Assembly (NCBI GenBank): GCA_902362865.1
Contig: CABIYE010000012.1
Coordinates: 33,325 to 97,324 of the forward strand
Reading direction: 5' to 3'
DNA from: Clostridiaceae bacterium
GTDB lineage: Bacteria; Bacillota; Clostridia; Lachnospirales; Lachnospiraceae
DNA length: 64,000 nucleotides
The translations under genes were made by a program, and so were the position numbers. Below the pieces are notes generated by a model that was given only the letters and a program-made list of their open reading frames with translations, did no database searches and was not told where the DNA came from. Position 1 is the first letter of the stretch. Every line of letters starts with the position of its first letter. Positions 18,373-27,551 of this stretch are shown one piece after another.

Positions 18373-18564
18373 TCATCTTTCCAGAACATGCTGTACATCT
18401 GTCATCTGCCGAAAGCAACTATCTATAACTGCTATACAGAGGAGGCAAAGGAGCATGCATACAATTCCCGGAATTTCCAAATCAGTAAAGCCAAATAAAA
18501 ATCCAATAATCAACAGCAATATAAAACTAACAATTATCAGTGCAATTCTTCCTATTTTATGCAT
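18373..18564 (-). CDS. small two-helix membrane protein
   Basis: 63 residues: MHKIGR, then two hydrophobic segments (IALIIVSFILLLIIGFLFGF and IPGIVCMLLCLLCIAVI) and a polar tail. AAGGGGG lies 7 nt before the ATG. It starts 13 nt after the 33-codon gene at 18578-18679. Function unknown. Confidence 0.55.
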   Translation of the reverse strand: MHKIGRIALIIVSFILLLIIGFLFGFTDLEIPGIVCMLLCLLCIAVIDSCFRQMTDVQHVLER

Positions 18565-18577
18565 TTTAAAACCCCCT

Positions 18578-18679
18578 TTAATCTCTCAGATATTCCCTGT
18601 AATCTTCTTCACTGGAAAATAACATATAGCTGCCATCTACGTATCCCATATATCCTGCCTGTGTAAAATATCCCTTCAT
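18578..18679 (-). CDS. 33-residue conserved-looking small protein
   Basis: The peptide reads MKGYFTQAGYMGYVDG, then SYMLFSSEEDYREYLRD. GGAGG lies about 9 nt before the ATG (within 18680-18697). The aromatic, glycine-rich pattern resembles very short proteins I have seen in clostridia, though I cannot name a family. It is too short for standard gene calling. It heads a likely operon with the membrane protein at 18373. Confidence 0.6.
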   Translation of the reverse strand: MKGYFTQAGYMGYVDGSYMLFSSEEDYREYLRD

Positions 18680-18715
18680 TTATCCGTCCCTCCATTTTGA
18701 AAAAAAGTAATAAAA

Positions 18716-18758
18716 AATAGAACCCGGTTCCGGGATTCCTCCCTAACCTGGTTCTATT
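18716..18758 (-). terminator. intrinsic terminator of the 18796-19545 gene
   Basis: AATAGAACC and GGTTCTATT enclose a second GC-rich hairpin and are followed by a T-rich tract on the minus strand. Confidence 0.75.
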
Positions 18759-18795
18759 ATCTTTCACTTTCTGTCCCAAAATACGGACTTATAAA

Positions 18796-19545
18796 TTATT
18801 CTTCTAAAATTTTTATATCGTCATCCGTGTCTTCATCGGAACTGTCCTCTTCCATCTCTTCATCGTCCTCTAATAAATGCCTTGCCTTCTCCACTTCTGT
18901 TTCCATAGAAGCATTTTTTTTGAATTTCTCTGAGTAAACGCGCTCTTTCTTACTGACTTCTCTGGATTTCATCATAAACTGTATCACCAATCCGAGCAGC
19001 ACAAGCACTGCACAGACTGCCATCATAATCCACGGATTATCCTCAAAAGGTGTCATCCTGACAATTGCAGCACCAGCCGTTATTCCTCCCCACACAGCGG
19101 ACAAAATAATAACCATCGGTTTCCAGAATATTGCAGTAATAATCGCAAGCACCAGTCCAATTCCCAGACAAATAAGGAGCATAACTATCGAATCGGAAAG
19201 AACAAATGTCTCTCCAATAGAAATGCTGATTACCAACGCCCAGAAAAACAAACCTATCCTATAGAAAATACCAAACAAAACAGCAAGCACTATGCTGCAG
19301 GCAAGTATCACGCCGGCGACGGCTGCTCCCGAGACTTCTGCTGCAAGCACAACCACGACACCAACAACCGCTCCAAACACAATTCCTGACACAACCGCAA
19401 ACAGCCGGTATATCTTCACTCCAAAAAAACATATGATTAACCCGATTACAGCCGTAACAGCCAGTACAATCAACAACTGTTGCTCAGAAATCTGCGGAAT
19501 CCCACCATCAGACAACTGTTTTATACTTGTCATAATTTCTTCCAT
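18796..19545 (-). CDS. DUF4203/TMEM198-like membrane protein
   Basis: About 249 residues. Seven or eight short hydrophobic segments rich in Gly, Val and Ala (LLIVLAVTAVIGLIICFFGVKI, then VVSGIVFGAVVGVVVVLAAEV and others) fill residues 15-195. A basic segment and a strongly acidic tail (DDEEMEEDSSDEDTDDD) follow. The layout fits the DUF4203 family, whose role is unknown. The ATG at 19545 is preferred, with AGGTG 6 nt upstream; GTG at 19554 and ATG at 19551 are alternatives. Confidence 0.65.
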   Translation of the reverse strand: MEEIMTSIKQLSDGGIPQISEQQLLIVLAVTAVIGLIICFFGVKIYRLFAVVSGIVFGAVVGVVVVLAAEVSGAAVAGVILACSIVLAVLFGIFYRIGLFFWALVISISIGETFVLSDSIVMLLICLGIGLVLAIITAIFWKPMVIILSAVWGGITAGAAIVRMTPFEDNPWIMMAVCAVLVLLGLVIQFMMKSREVSKKERVYSEKFKKNASMETEVEKARHLLEDDEEMEEDSSDEDTDDDIKILEE

Positions 19546-19620
19546 ATTCATCACCTTTCGTACCCTTCAAACATATTGTTAATTCATTATAGCAGAAATG
19601 TTTGATAAATGCAAAAGAAC

Positions 19621-19987
19621 AGTAAGAATGGGCATCAATTTTATTCAACTGACACCCACCCTTACTCTGATGATTCAATCATTCTTTCTTACCTCTTTCT
19701 CCTGTTTTCCTACAGGCGGTAATTTTTCTTGTACTGATTATCCTTAATTTCATCTTCTGGCTTTACACCTTCTGTCATAACCTTCACGATACTGCATTCT
19801 CTGCTGTCTCCGTTACTCTGACTTCGGATATTTACCTTCCTCAACTTCCTTAAATCTAATCAGGATTTCTAGTTTAATTGTTTGGCGGTCTATACCTTCC
19901 TTTCTTAAACTATTTTTGATAATAAACTAATTCCAAACTTACTTTTTCTTGTTTTTTCTGTTTGTTTTCTTTTATTTATTATCTATG
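19621..19987 (-). other. orphan transcription unit, no convincing gene
   Basis: This stretch follows a consensus minus-strand promoter (19993-20021). It ends in a long imperfect hairpin (19621-19666) with arms AGTAAGGGTGGGTGTCAGTT and AATTGATGCCCATTCTTACT (minus-strand reading), then GTTCTTTTG. The longest frame (19710-19844) has a TTG start, poor SD spacing and 44 residues including MTEGVKPEDEIKDNQYKKN. It could be a regulatory RNA or the remains of a gene. The rest of the 580-nt gap is A/T-rich and shows nothing else. Confidence 0.4.
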
Positions 19988-19992
19988 TCATT

Positions 19993-20021
19993 ATATTACC
20001 ACCGTTTTTCATATTTGTCAA
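19993..20021 (-). promoter_or_regulatory. promoter of the orphan unit
   Basis: On the minus strand TTGACA (20016-20021), 17 nt, TAATAT (19993-19998). Confidence 0.65.
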
Positions 20022-20080
20022 TATGTTTTTTAATTATTTTTATATTTTCTGGCAACTATTCAGCCATGCGGCAAATAACG

Positions 20081-20105
20081 AAAAAGATTGCGCTCTCGCG
20101 CAATC
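20081..20105 (-). terminator. intrinsic terminator of the DUF6465 gene
   Basis: GATTGCGC, loop GAGA, GCGCAATC, then TTTTTC on the minus strand. Confidence 0.9.
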
Positions 20106-20136
20106 TTCCTGCTGTTATGTCTTTCAATTATATATG

Positions 20137-20583
20137 TTATTGTTCCTGATACAGCACGACTGATCCTGCGTTTGTTCCGTTAATCACATAATAAACCGCA
20201 TTCTCTTCAGGCTTGATATAAAGATCCATCGTCTTAATGTCTCCTACTTTCTTTCCTGATTTGGTCCATGCTTTCTTCACACTTGCAACAATCTCTTTCT
20301 CTTCCGTCTGCTTGCCATAGAATTCCACAAAAGCATTCACTTTCATTTCCTTCTTTACAGCGGCTCTCTTTACCGGCTCTTTCTTGGCAACGGGTTTCTT
20401 CTCAACCGTCTTCTTCTCTTCTGCAACTTTATCTTCCGTAACCTTCTCATCCACAGCCAGAGATGACACAGCCTGTTTCACTTCTTCAGCCTTCTTTTCA
20501 GCCTCTGCTTTCACTGCTGCCGCCGTCTCCTTCACAGCTGCTTCAACCTTCTTTGTTACATTATTTACTTTTTTCGTAGCCAT
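20137..20583 (-). CDS. DUF6465 family protein with Lys/Ala/Glu-rich N-terminal region
   Basis: About 148 residues. Residues 1-85 are low-complexity Lys/Ala/Glu/Val (AAVKAEAEKKAEEVKQAV, KKEPVKRAAVKKE), resembling histone-like tails. The rest is a compact domain (NAFVEFYGKQTEEKEIV ... NAVYYVINGTNAGSVVLYQ). I chose the ATG at 20583 because AGGAGG lies 8 nt upstream; the frame is open to 20607. The function is unknown. The basic tail could bind nucleic acid or polyanions, which is inference. Confidence 0.75.
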   Translation of the reverse strand: MATKKVNNVTKKVEAAVKETAAAVKAEAEKKAEEVKQAVSSLAVDEKVTEDKVAEEKKTVEKKPVAKKEPVKRAAVKKEMKVNAFVEFYGKQTEEKEIVASVKKAWTKSGKKVGDIKTMDLYIKPEENAVYYVINGTNAGSVVLYQEQ

Positions 20584-20683
20584 TCTAACTCCTCCTACTA
20601 CCTTCAAAACCTGTTTTTCGTAGTCGTGACTTTAACAGTGTTACTTGTTAATTATATCACAATTTTTTTAAATTGCAATCAGA

Positions 20684-21364
20684 TTATGAACCAGAGGGAA
20701 GATAGGGTCTTAAAACCCCCGCCACATTGCTGATCGGCATGGTCTGCAGCCAGACCTTACCAGGGCCGCTGATGACCGTATTAAAGAGTCCTTCTCCGCC
20801 AAATAACATATTTTTCACACCGGGAACATTTTTAATTTCCATGGTACAGGTTGTCTCCATCGCTGCAAGATGGCCGGTATCTACCACAATCTGCTGACCG
20901 GGCTGAAGCTCATACTGCACCACATGCCCATCAAACTCAGCAAATACGATTCCCTGCCCACTTATTTTCTGCATGATAAATCCCTCTCCTCCAAATAATC
21001 CGGATGAGAATTTTTTATTGAAAAATACAGATATCTGAACTCCCGCTTCTCCGGCAAGAAACGCACTCTTCTGGAAAATCATTTCCCTTCCCGGGGTGAT
21101 TTCAAACGCCTCGATGGAACCCGGAAAACTGGACGCAAATGCAATCATCCCATTCCCGCCCTGAGCAGTGTAAATATTCTGGAACATCCGCTCGCCGGCA
21201 AACATTCTTCCGAACGCCTTGCCAAGTCCGCCGTTCGTCGTTGTCTCCATCAACATATTCGGAGACATCCATGCCATACCGCCGCCTTCCGTAATCATCC
21301 TTTCGCCGCCTTCCAGGTAGCATACCACTACCGGCAAGGTCTCTCCCTGTATCTTATACCTCAT
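20684..21364 (-). CDS. AIM24 (DUF124/TIGR00266) family protein
   Basis: 226 residues, the usual length. Typical features are VVCYLEGGERMITEGGGMAWM, GGEGFIMQKISGQG and the VVDTGHLAAME segment of the beta-rich AIM24 fold. The molecular role in bacteria is unclear. GAGGTG precedes the ATG. It lies 32 nt after the PurF-like gene. Confidence 0.88.
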   Translation of the reverse strand: MRYKIQGETLPVVVCYLEGGERMITEGGGMAWMSPNMLMETTTNGGLGKAFGRMFAGERMFQNIYTAQGGNGMIAFASSFPGSIEAFEITPGREMIFQKSAFLAGEAGVQISVFFNKKFSSGLFGGEGFIMQKISGQGIVFAEFDGHVVQYELQPGQQIVVDTGHLAAMETTCTMEIKNVPGVKNMLFGGEGLFNTVISGPGKVWLQTMPISNVAGVLRPYLPSGS

Positions 21365-21396
21365 ACGACACCTCTTTCTCTCTCATTTTCCTTATT

Positions 21397-22809
21397 TTAC
21401 TCTTTTCCGTCAAAGCAATACGTACACACTTTACATGGCTCAATGCCAATTGACGCCAGCAGGTCATCCAAACGGTGGTACCTGAGTGTCGTAAAATTCT
21501 GCTGCCTGCGTATTGCCTCAATCATCTCTGCATAACGACAACTGCACGGATTTGCATAATCATCCAGCACCTCCTGTGGACACTCATCTCCTTCACGCTC
21601 CTTAATAATCCTCCTGGTAATCAGATCAAGCTCTGATTTAGAACGTGAAAAATTCAAATATTTACATCCATATAAAATTGGAGGGCATGCCGGGCGGACA
21701 TGTACTTCTTTGGCACCGCTCTGATATAGAAATTCTGTCGTCTCCCGGAGCTGCGTCCCACGGACAATCGAATCATCTATCAACAGAAGCTTCTTATCCT
21801 CAATCAATGCATGTACCGGAATCAGTTTCATTCTGGCAATCAGATTCCTCTGGCTTTGGTTTGTCGGCATGAAAGACCTGGGCCAGGTAGGCGTATATTT
21901 AATAAACGGTCTTGCATATGGGATTCCCGATTCATTTGCATAACCAATCGCATGAGCAATGCCAGAATCCGGCACACCGGCAACTACATCCGGATGAACG
22001 CTGTCCCCGTCTCTTTTCGCCAGCATACTTCCGCACCGATAACGCATCTCTTCCACATTGACTCCCTCATAGGAAGAAGTCGGATAACCATAATATACCC
22101 ACAGGAAGGAACAGATTTTCATCTCTTCCCGGGGAGCACTCACCGTCTCTACCCCTTCCGGCGTAATGAATACAACCTCTCCCGCTCCCAGCTCCTTATA
22201 ATCCGTGTAGCCAAGATTAATATAGGCAAAACTCTCAAAAGATGCACAGAAAGCGTCCTTTTTCCTTCCTATTACCAGCGGAGTCCTTCCATAACGGTCT
22301 CTTGCGGCATACAGTCCTTCTGCAGTCATAAGAAGCATCGTCATAGAGCCATCTATAATATCCTGTACATACCGGATTCCTTCCACAATGCTGTCTTTCT
22401 TGCAAATCAAAGAAGCCACAAGCTCCGTCGCATTAATCTGTCCGCTGCTCATTTCCTGAAAATGCGCATTTCCATTATTATATACGATGTCCAGAAGTTC
22501 TTTCATGTTATTAATCTTTCCGACTGTTGTAATCGCAAAGCTGCCCAGATGAGACTGAATCAGCAATGGCTGCGGCTCATAATCCGAAATACAGCCAATT
22601 CCCAGATTCCCCTTCATCTCTTCTACGTCCCGTTCAAACTTGGTCCGGAAGGGGGAGTTCTGTATGTTATGGATTGCTCTGTTAAATCCATCCTCTCCAT
22701 GTGTCGCCATCCCACCTCTTCTGGTTCCAAGATGAGAATGATAATCTACTCCATAAAACAATTCTAACGTACAGTCCGTCTTTGATGCAACGCCAAAAAA
22801 GCCACCCAT
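21397..22809 (-). CDS. amidophosphoribosyltransferase-like protein lacking the N-terminal cysteine
   Basis: 470 residues, normal for PurF. The phosphoribosyltransferase signature LLLIDDSIVRGTQLRE is intact, and the C-terminal CKVCTYC resembles the 4Fe-4S ligands of Bacillus-type PurF. But the N-terminus reads MGGFFGVASKTDC where PurF has MCGVFGI. The glutaminase nucleophile that must become residue 1 is therefore Gly. Other glutaminase-domain features remain (GTRRGGMATHGEDGF). It may use free ammonia, act as a regulatory paralogue, or make another phosphoribosylamine. A normal purF may exist elsewhere; none is in this window. It lies 22 nt after the cytidylate-kinase-like gene. Confidence 0.85.
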   Translation of the reverse strand: MGGFFGVASKTDCTLELFYGVDYHSHLGTRRGGMATHGEDGFNRAIHNIQNSPFRTKFERDVEEMKGNLGIGCISDYEPQPLLIQSHLGSFAITTVGKINNMKELLDIVYNNGNAHFQEMSSGQINATELVASLICKKDSIVEGIRYVQDIIDGSMTMLLMTAEGLYAARDRYGRTPLVIGRKKDAFCASFESFAYINLGYTDYKELGAGEVVFITPEGVETVSAPREEMKICSFLWVYYGYPTSSYEGVNVEEMRYRCGSMLAKRDGDSVHPDVVAGVPDSGIAHAIGYANESGIPYARPFIKYTPTWPRSFMPTNQSQRNLIARMKLIPVHALIEDKKLLLIDDSIVRGTQLRETTEFLYQSGAKEVHVRPACPPILYGCKYLNFSRSKSELDLITRRIIKEREGDECPQEVLDDYANPCSCRYAEMIEAIRRQQNFTTLRYHRLDDLLASIGIEPCKVCTYCFDGKE

Positions 22810-22831
22810 TTTTTAATCTCCTTTTTCTATT

Positions 22832-23455
22832 CTATCTCTTACTACGGTAAATTGCTTCCAACGTATCCACAACTCCGTTTACCCCAAGAAGACTTGCATT
22901 AAAAAGCATCTGGTGAGCCTCAATACTGCCCCAGGCACGTCCCGTATGTGCTTCATAATACAGCTTTCTCTCCTTGTCCGTCTTTTTTATCTTATCCCAT
23001 GCCTGTTTCTCCGTCAACTTATAAATTCTCATAATCCGCCGGATCCGGTCTTCTTTGTACGCATAGATAAACGCATTGATACAATTGCTGTAATCGCCAA
23101 CAATATAGTCCGCACATCTTCCCACAATGACGCAGGAGCTTCTCTGTGCAAGCTTCTCAATAATTGCAGTCTGGCAGCGGAACACTTGGTCGCTTAAGGG
23201 TTCACCCATTTCCTGGCCGCTCATAAATGCAGTATAATCACCAAGATTTACCACATAAGCCGACAAAAATCTTCCCAGTATCGTCTCGTCAACATTCTGC
23301 GCTGTCTCCGCACTGATTCCAAGCTCATTTGCCGCCATTCGAATCAAATTATAATCATAAAGAGGAATATCCAGCCGTTCTGCCAGCCGATTCCCTATCT
23401 CATGTCCGCCGCTTCCAAATTGTCTTCCAATCGTAATAATCGTATTCTTCGTCAT
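22832..23455 (-). CDS. cytidylate kinase-like family protein
   Basis: About 207 residues. The P-loop variant GRQFGSGGHEIGNRLAERL opens the protein, and CVIVGRCADYIV and RIRRIMRIYKLTEKQAWDKI follow, as in the cytidylate-kinase-2 family. It is a putative nucleoside monophosphate or related small-molecule kinase; the substrate is not established. The ATG at 23455 gives the family's typical N-terminus (MTKNTIITIGRQ). A GTG at 23464 sits closer to GGAGGAG and is possible. Confidence 0.82.
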   Translation of the reverse strand: MTKNTIITIGRQFGSGGHEIGNRLAERLDIPLYDYNLIRMAANELGISAETAQNVDETILGRFLSAYVVNLGDYTAFMSGQEMGEPLSDQVFRCQTAIIEKLAQRSSCVIVGRCADYIVGDYSNCINAFIYAYKEDRIRRIMRIYKLTEKQAWDKIKKTDKERKLYYEAHTGRAWGSIEAHQMLFNASLLGVNGVVDTLEAIYRSKR

Positions 23456-23535
23456 ACAAATCACTCTCCTCCGCGAAAAAATTTTTGCTATTAACTATCT
23501 ATATTATACCTTCCTTTCTCCATATAAGCAAACAT

Positions 23536-26337
23536 TTATGAAATCCGCCATTGTGCCTTGCTTCCTTTCTTAGTCTTCGTTACGACAAGCTGCCTGTCAA
23601 TGCTTTCCGCAAGTTCCGCCACATGAGATATGATGCCAATCATCCTCCCGTTTCCCGCCAACTGTGCAAGTACACGAATTGCCTGTTCTCTTGCATATTC
23701 ATCCAAAGAACCGAATCCTTCGTCCACAAACATGGTGTTCAACCGGATTCCGCCTGACATACTCTGGATTACATCTGCAAGTCCCAGTGCCATAGCAAGC
23801 GCCGCCATGAAAGACTCGCCGCCCGAAAGCGTCTTTACATCTCTCACCGTTCCGGTTACCATACTGTATACATCCAAATCAAGACCTGCATTTCCTCTCC
23901 CGCCCAGCGCATCCAGTGCACGGCAGCGGAGCTGGAACTGATTTCCCGTCATTTCAGCCAATCGCCGGTTCGCGTGCTGGATTACCTGACGGAAATACTG
24001 CCGTTGGACATAAGATTCAAAATCTATCTTGGCGCTTCCCGCCAGATTTCCATTAGCAGTCTGATTTAGATTCTGCAAAAGAGCATATTGTTCCTGCAGC
24101 GTCTCTGTCTCTCTGTAAATCTGCTCCAGCCGTTCCCGTACATTCCGATTGTTTTCTCTCTGCCTGTACAATTGCTTCTGCTGAAGCTCTATCTCTTCCT
24201 TTTGATGCCAAAGCAGACGTTTTTCTGCCTCCATCTCTTCTGTAGCGGTCGGCTCTCTTCCCTCTGCTTCTTTTTCAAGGGTCTGCCATCTTGCCGTCTC
24301 ACGGATTTTCTGCTCTTTGAACCTCTCGCACCACTGCTTTAATTCTTCTTGTTCCTCTTCCTTTAAAAGCCCTGCATGATATGTTTTTTCAGAAAGAAAG
24401 CCCGCTTCTTTCCATCCTTCTTCATATTCTTTTTGTGCCTTCTCAGCATAAATTTCTATCTCGTCTTTCTGCTTCTTTTTCGCTCTCTGTTCTCCTTTTC
24501 TTACATGAATACCTGCCTGCAGGGCAGCCAGACTTTCTTCCACTTCACGCCGGACCTCTTCCCAATCGGTTTGTCCGGCACACGCCCGGAATTCCTCCCA
24601 GCGCCGCACTTCTTCCTCAATCTCTTGCATCTGCCTGGAATACTCGCTACCTGCATTCTCCAGAACAGCTACTCTTCCTTTCAGATTCTCTAAGAGAGAT
24701 TCTTCCGATAAATCAAAAGCTTCTCCCAAAATCCGCTTTCCTTCATCCTGCAGCCGTTCTTCCTGCACTTTACATTCCTGCCGCTTTAAAACAAAAGCAT
24801 TCTGAAGCGTATCTTTTTCCTTCTCTCTTTTATCTCGTTCCTTCCTGGCTGCCCGCACATCCTGCTGAGACGGTGCATCGCCGGAAACCTGCGCCGGGGC
24901 AGGATGCCGCAGAGAACCGCATACCGGACAGGGCCGCGCTTCTTCCAATTCCAATGCCAGAATTCCCGCCTGTTCTTTCAAAAAAGCATCATTAAGCCGA
25001 AAGTATTCCGCATCCGCCTCCCGGTACTGCCTGTCTGACTCCAGAAGCTCTGTATACGCCTGTTTTTGCTGCTTTTCTTTTCTGACATACTCCATCAAAT
25101 TCTCTTTCAGGCTTCTCAACCCGGCAAGATTCTCCTTCACCTTGTCGTTCTCTTTTTGATACTCCACTGCCAGACATATCTTCGCCAAAAGCTTTTCTTT
25201 TTCTTCCTTCTCCTTCTCTTTCTGTACAAGCCATTTCTGAAGTTCCTCTAATTCTCGTTGAAGCGCGCGCCTGCTTTGCGCCACCTCCAAAGCCGCCTGC
25301 TCTTTACGCCGTACCTTCTCGGCACGTTCTCCAAGACTCAGCCGTTTTTCTTTCTCTTCGCACAGTCTCTGCTGCTCTGCTAATTCCTCTATCCGCTTCC
25401 TTGCATCCGCAAGTTTCTCGAATAAAAGATTATTCTCTCTTGCAAGCGCCAGTTTCCGATTTATCCGGTCAGACTTTTCCTGAATCAGTCCGGCTGTTTT
25501 TATACAAGCGCTTTCCCCCGCCCGAATTTCCTGCTCCATTTCTTCTATGATTTCCAGAATTTCCTCTGTGCCGGACGCTTCTTCTATCCGCTTTTCGTAT
25601 TCCGGATCCACTGCCTGAGCCGGATTTTCTTCCTCTTCCGAGTTTACCGCAGAACCGGCAAATCCCACGGTCTTTGGATATAACAGATGACTAAGTTCCC
25701 TTTCTTTCGCTTTCTGCCCGTCCGCCAACTCTCCATACATGCTTTTCGCTCTCTCCTTAAGCTGTCTTTGCATTCTGGAAAATACCTGCGTATCAAATAA
25801 TCTGGAAAAAATTTCTTTACGTTCATCAGATTTTGCAAGCAAAAGCCGCAGGAATTCTCCCTGGGCAATCATTGCGGTCTGCGTAAACTGCGAAGCGTCC
25901 AATCCTATGATTTCCACAATCTTCCGGTTCGTCTCCTGTTTCTTTCCCATAAATTCCGTACCATCCGGCAGATAGAGCGCAACCCTGGATTTTTCAACCA
26001 CTTTTTTAACACTGCCATCTCTGCCTCTGCGCTTACTTTCTCTTTCATATTCCGGGCTTCGGACAATCCGGTAAATACGATCCTTATATTCAAATTCCAG
26101 TTCTACATATGTTTCTGTATGCAAATCGGCATATTGGCTGCGCATCATATTTCCATCCCGCCTGCCTCCACTGGTCTGATCATAAAGCGCATACATAATA
26201 GCATCAAATATGGTAGTCTTACCAGAGCCCGTATCTCCGGTTATCAGGAAAACACCCTTCCCTGCTTTCTCAAAATCTATCCGCTCTCTACCGGCATAAG
26301 AACCAAATGCAGACATAGTCAGGGTTATCGGTCTCAT
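23536..26337 (-). CDS. sbcC: exonuclease SbcCD subunit C (SMC-like ATPase)
   Basis: 933 residues. Walker A GDTGSGKT (34-41), Q-loop IAQGEFLRLLLA, long coiled coils, the zinc-hook CPVCGS near the middle, then signature TLSGGESFMAALAMALGLAD and Walker B TMFVDEGFGSLD. With SbcD it opens hairpins and trims DNA ends. It overlaps sbcD by 4 nt (ATGA), so the two are coupled. Confidence 0.96.
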   Translation of the reverse strand: MRPITLTMSAFGSYAGRERIDFEKAGKGVFLITGDTGSGKTTIFDAIMYALYDQTSGGRRDGNMMRSQYADLHTETYVELEFEYKDRIYRIVRSPEYERESKRRGRDGSVKKVVEKSRVALYLPDGTEFMGKKQETNRKIVEIIGLDASQFTQTAMIAQGEFLRLLLAKSDERKEIFSRLFDTQVFSRMQRQLKERAKSMYGELADGQKAKERELSHLLYPKTVGFAGSAVNSEEEENPAQAVDPEYEKRIEEASGTEEILEIIEEMEQEIRAGESACIKTAGLIQEKSDRINRKLALARENNLLFEKLADARKRIEELAEQQRLCEEKEKRLSLGERAEKVRRKEQAALEVAQSRRALQRELEELQKWLVQKEKEKEEKEKLLAKICLAVEYQKENDKVKENLAGLRSLKENLMEYVRKEKQQKQAYTELLESDRQYREADAEYFRLNDAFLKEQAGILALELEEARPCPVCGSLRHPAPAQVSGDAPSQQDVRAARKERDKREKEKDTLQNAFVLKRQECKVQEERLQDEGKRILGEAFDLSEESLLENLKGRVAVLENAGSEYSRQMQEIEEEVRRWEEFRACAGQTDWEEVRREVEESLAALQAGIHVRKGEQRAKKKQKDEIEIYAEKAQKEYEEGWKEAGFLSEKTYHAGLLKEEEQEELKQWCERFKEQKIRETARWQTLEKEAEGREPTATEEMEAEKRLLWHQKEEIELQQKQLYRQRENNRNVRERLEQIYRETETLQEQYALLQNLNQTANGNLAGSAKIDFESYVQRQYFRQVIQHANRRLAEMTGNQFQLRCRALDALGGRGNAGLDLDVYSMVTGTVRDVKTLSGGESFMAALAMALGLADVIQSMSGGIRLNTMFVDEGFGSLDEYAREQAIRVLAQLAGNGRMIGIISHVAELAESIDRQLVVTKTKKGSKAQWRIS

Positions 26338-27497
26338 GGCTGTCCCTCCATTTCCTCCAAAACATCCTTCAACAAAGCTTCTTCTTCCCGGCTCATCTGC
26401 CGTCCCTGCATTTCTTCAAAAAAACGGCCGAATACCTGAAGCGGATCGGAAATATCCATAACTTCCTCCTGTTCTTCCATCTTCGTCCGTGTTCGTGTAT
26501 TCTCAACCCTCACTTCTAAAAGGAATGGATATGTTTCCTCCAGACGTTCTCTGAACTGATAGGGTTCCACTTCATCCGTCACTGTAATGCTTACATAGTC
26601 ATTTCTTAGTTTCTTATTTTTTGCTTCTTCCAGTATATTTTCAAATTTCCCTTCTAACCGTCTCACATCCCGGATGGGCGAAAGAGGAACTGCCGTATAT
26701 ACCGGCTCCGTCCCTTTTTCACCCAATTCCACCATTAAGAGGTGTTTGTTATCTTCACTTTCCGAGACAGAATATTTCAGCAAGGTGCCGCAATAGCGAA
26801 ATCTGGAATTTCCAATCTGCTGCGGACGGTGGATATGTCCCAGCGCTGCATAATCGAATTTTTCCAGCACACCAGCATCTACGTTATCCAGTCCTCCCAC
26901 CACAACTGCCTCAGAATCACTTCTCTGCGGCTCATTTCCCCCGAAAGTGTAGAACTGATGGCTGACAAGCACATTCCGCTTAGAAACGTCTATATCTTCC
27001 CGCTCCAAAAGCATACGGACTGCTTCCGTATAAGAGTTCCCCTCCATCTCATCATCCAGAAGGTTCCTTACATATCCCGGCTTCACAAAAGGAAGGAGAT
27101 AAAAATCCACCTCGCCATACGCATCCTGGAATGTTACCTTCTTTAAGTACTCTCCCTGCTCAATCGGCGGCACACCGGCAATATGAATATGATGTCTGTC
27201 AAGAATCTCACTGGCATAGTCAAGTCTTCTCGCTGAATCATGGTTTCCTGCGGTTATTAGGACAGAGATTGGAGGGGCAATATCCGAAAGCTCTGTAAGG
27301 AAGCAGTTAAACACTGTAACTGCTTCCGCTGACGGCACCTGTTTGTCATAGATATCACCGGCAATAACCACTGCATCCGGATGCAAACGCCTTGCCGCCT
27401 CTACCACCTGTGAAAGAATTGCTTCCTGATCTTCCTTTAAATTATAAGAATGTAATTGTTTTCCGATATGAAGATCGGACAGATGAAAAAACTTCAC
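26334..27497 (-). CDS. sbcD: exonuclease SbcCD subunit D (Mre11-type nuclease)
   Basis: 387 residues. Metallophosphoesterase motifs in order: FHLSDLHIGK (Asp8, His10), VIAGDIYDKQ, TAGNHDSARR, VLVSHQ and ALGHIHRPQ. The capping domain follows. GTG start with AAGGAGG upstream. First gene of the sbcDC pair. Confidence 0.95.
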   Translation of the reverse strand: MKFFHLSDLHIGKQLHSYNLKEDQEAILSQVVEAARRLHPDAVVIAGDIYDKQVPSAEAVTVFNCFLTELSDIAPPISVLITAGNHDSARRLDYASEILDRHHIHIAGVPPIEQGEYLKKVTFQDAYGEVDFYLLPFVKPGYVRNLLDDEMEGNSYTEAVRMLLEREDIDVSKRNVLVSHQFYTFGGNEPQRSDSEAVVVGGLDNVDAGVLEKFDYAALGHIHRPQQIGNSRFRYCGTLLKYSVSESEDNKHLLMVELGEKGTEPVYTAVPLSPIRDVRRLEGKFENILEEAKNKKLRNDYVSITVTDEVEPYQFRERLEETYPFLLEVRVENTRTRTKMEEQEEVMDISDPLQVFGRFFEEMQGRQMSREEEALLKDVLEEMEGQP

Positions 27498-27551
27498 GAT
27501 GCTCCTCCTTAAACCTTCTCCTGCAAATGTGTGTGAACTCTATTCCCCACT

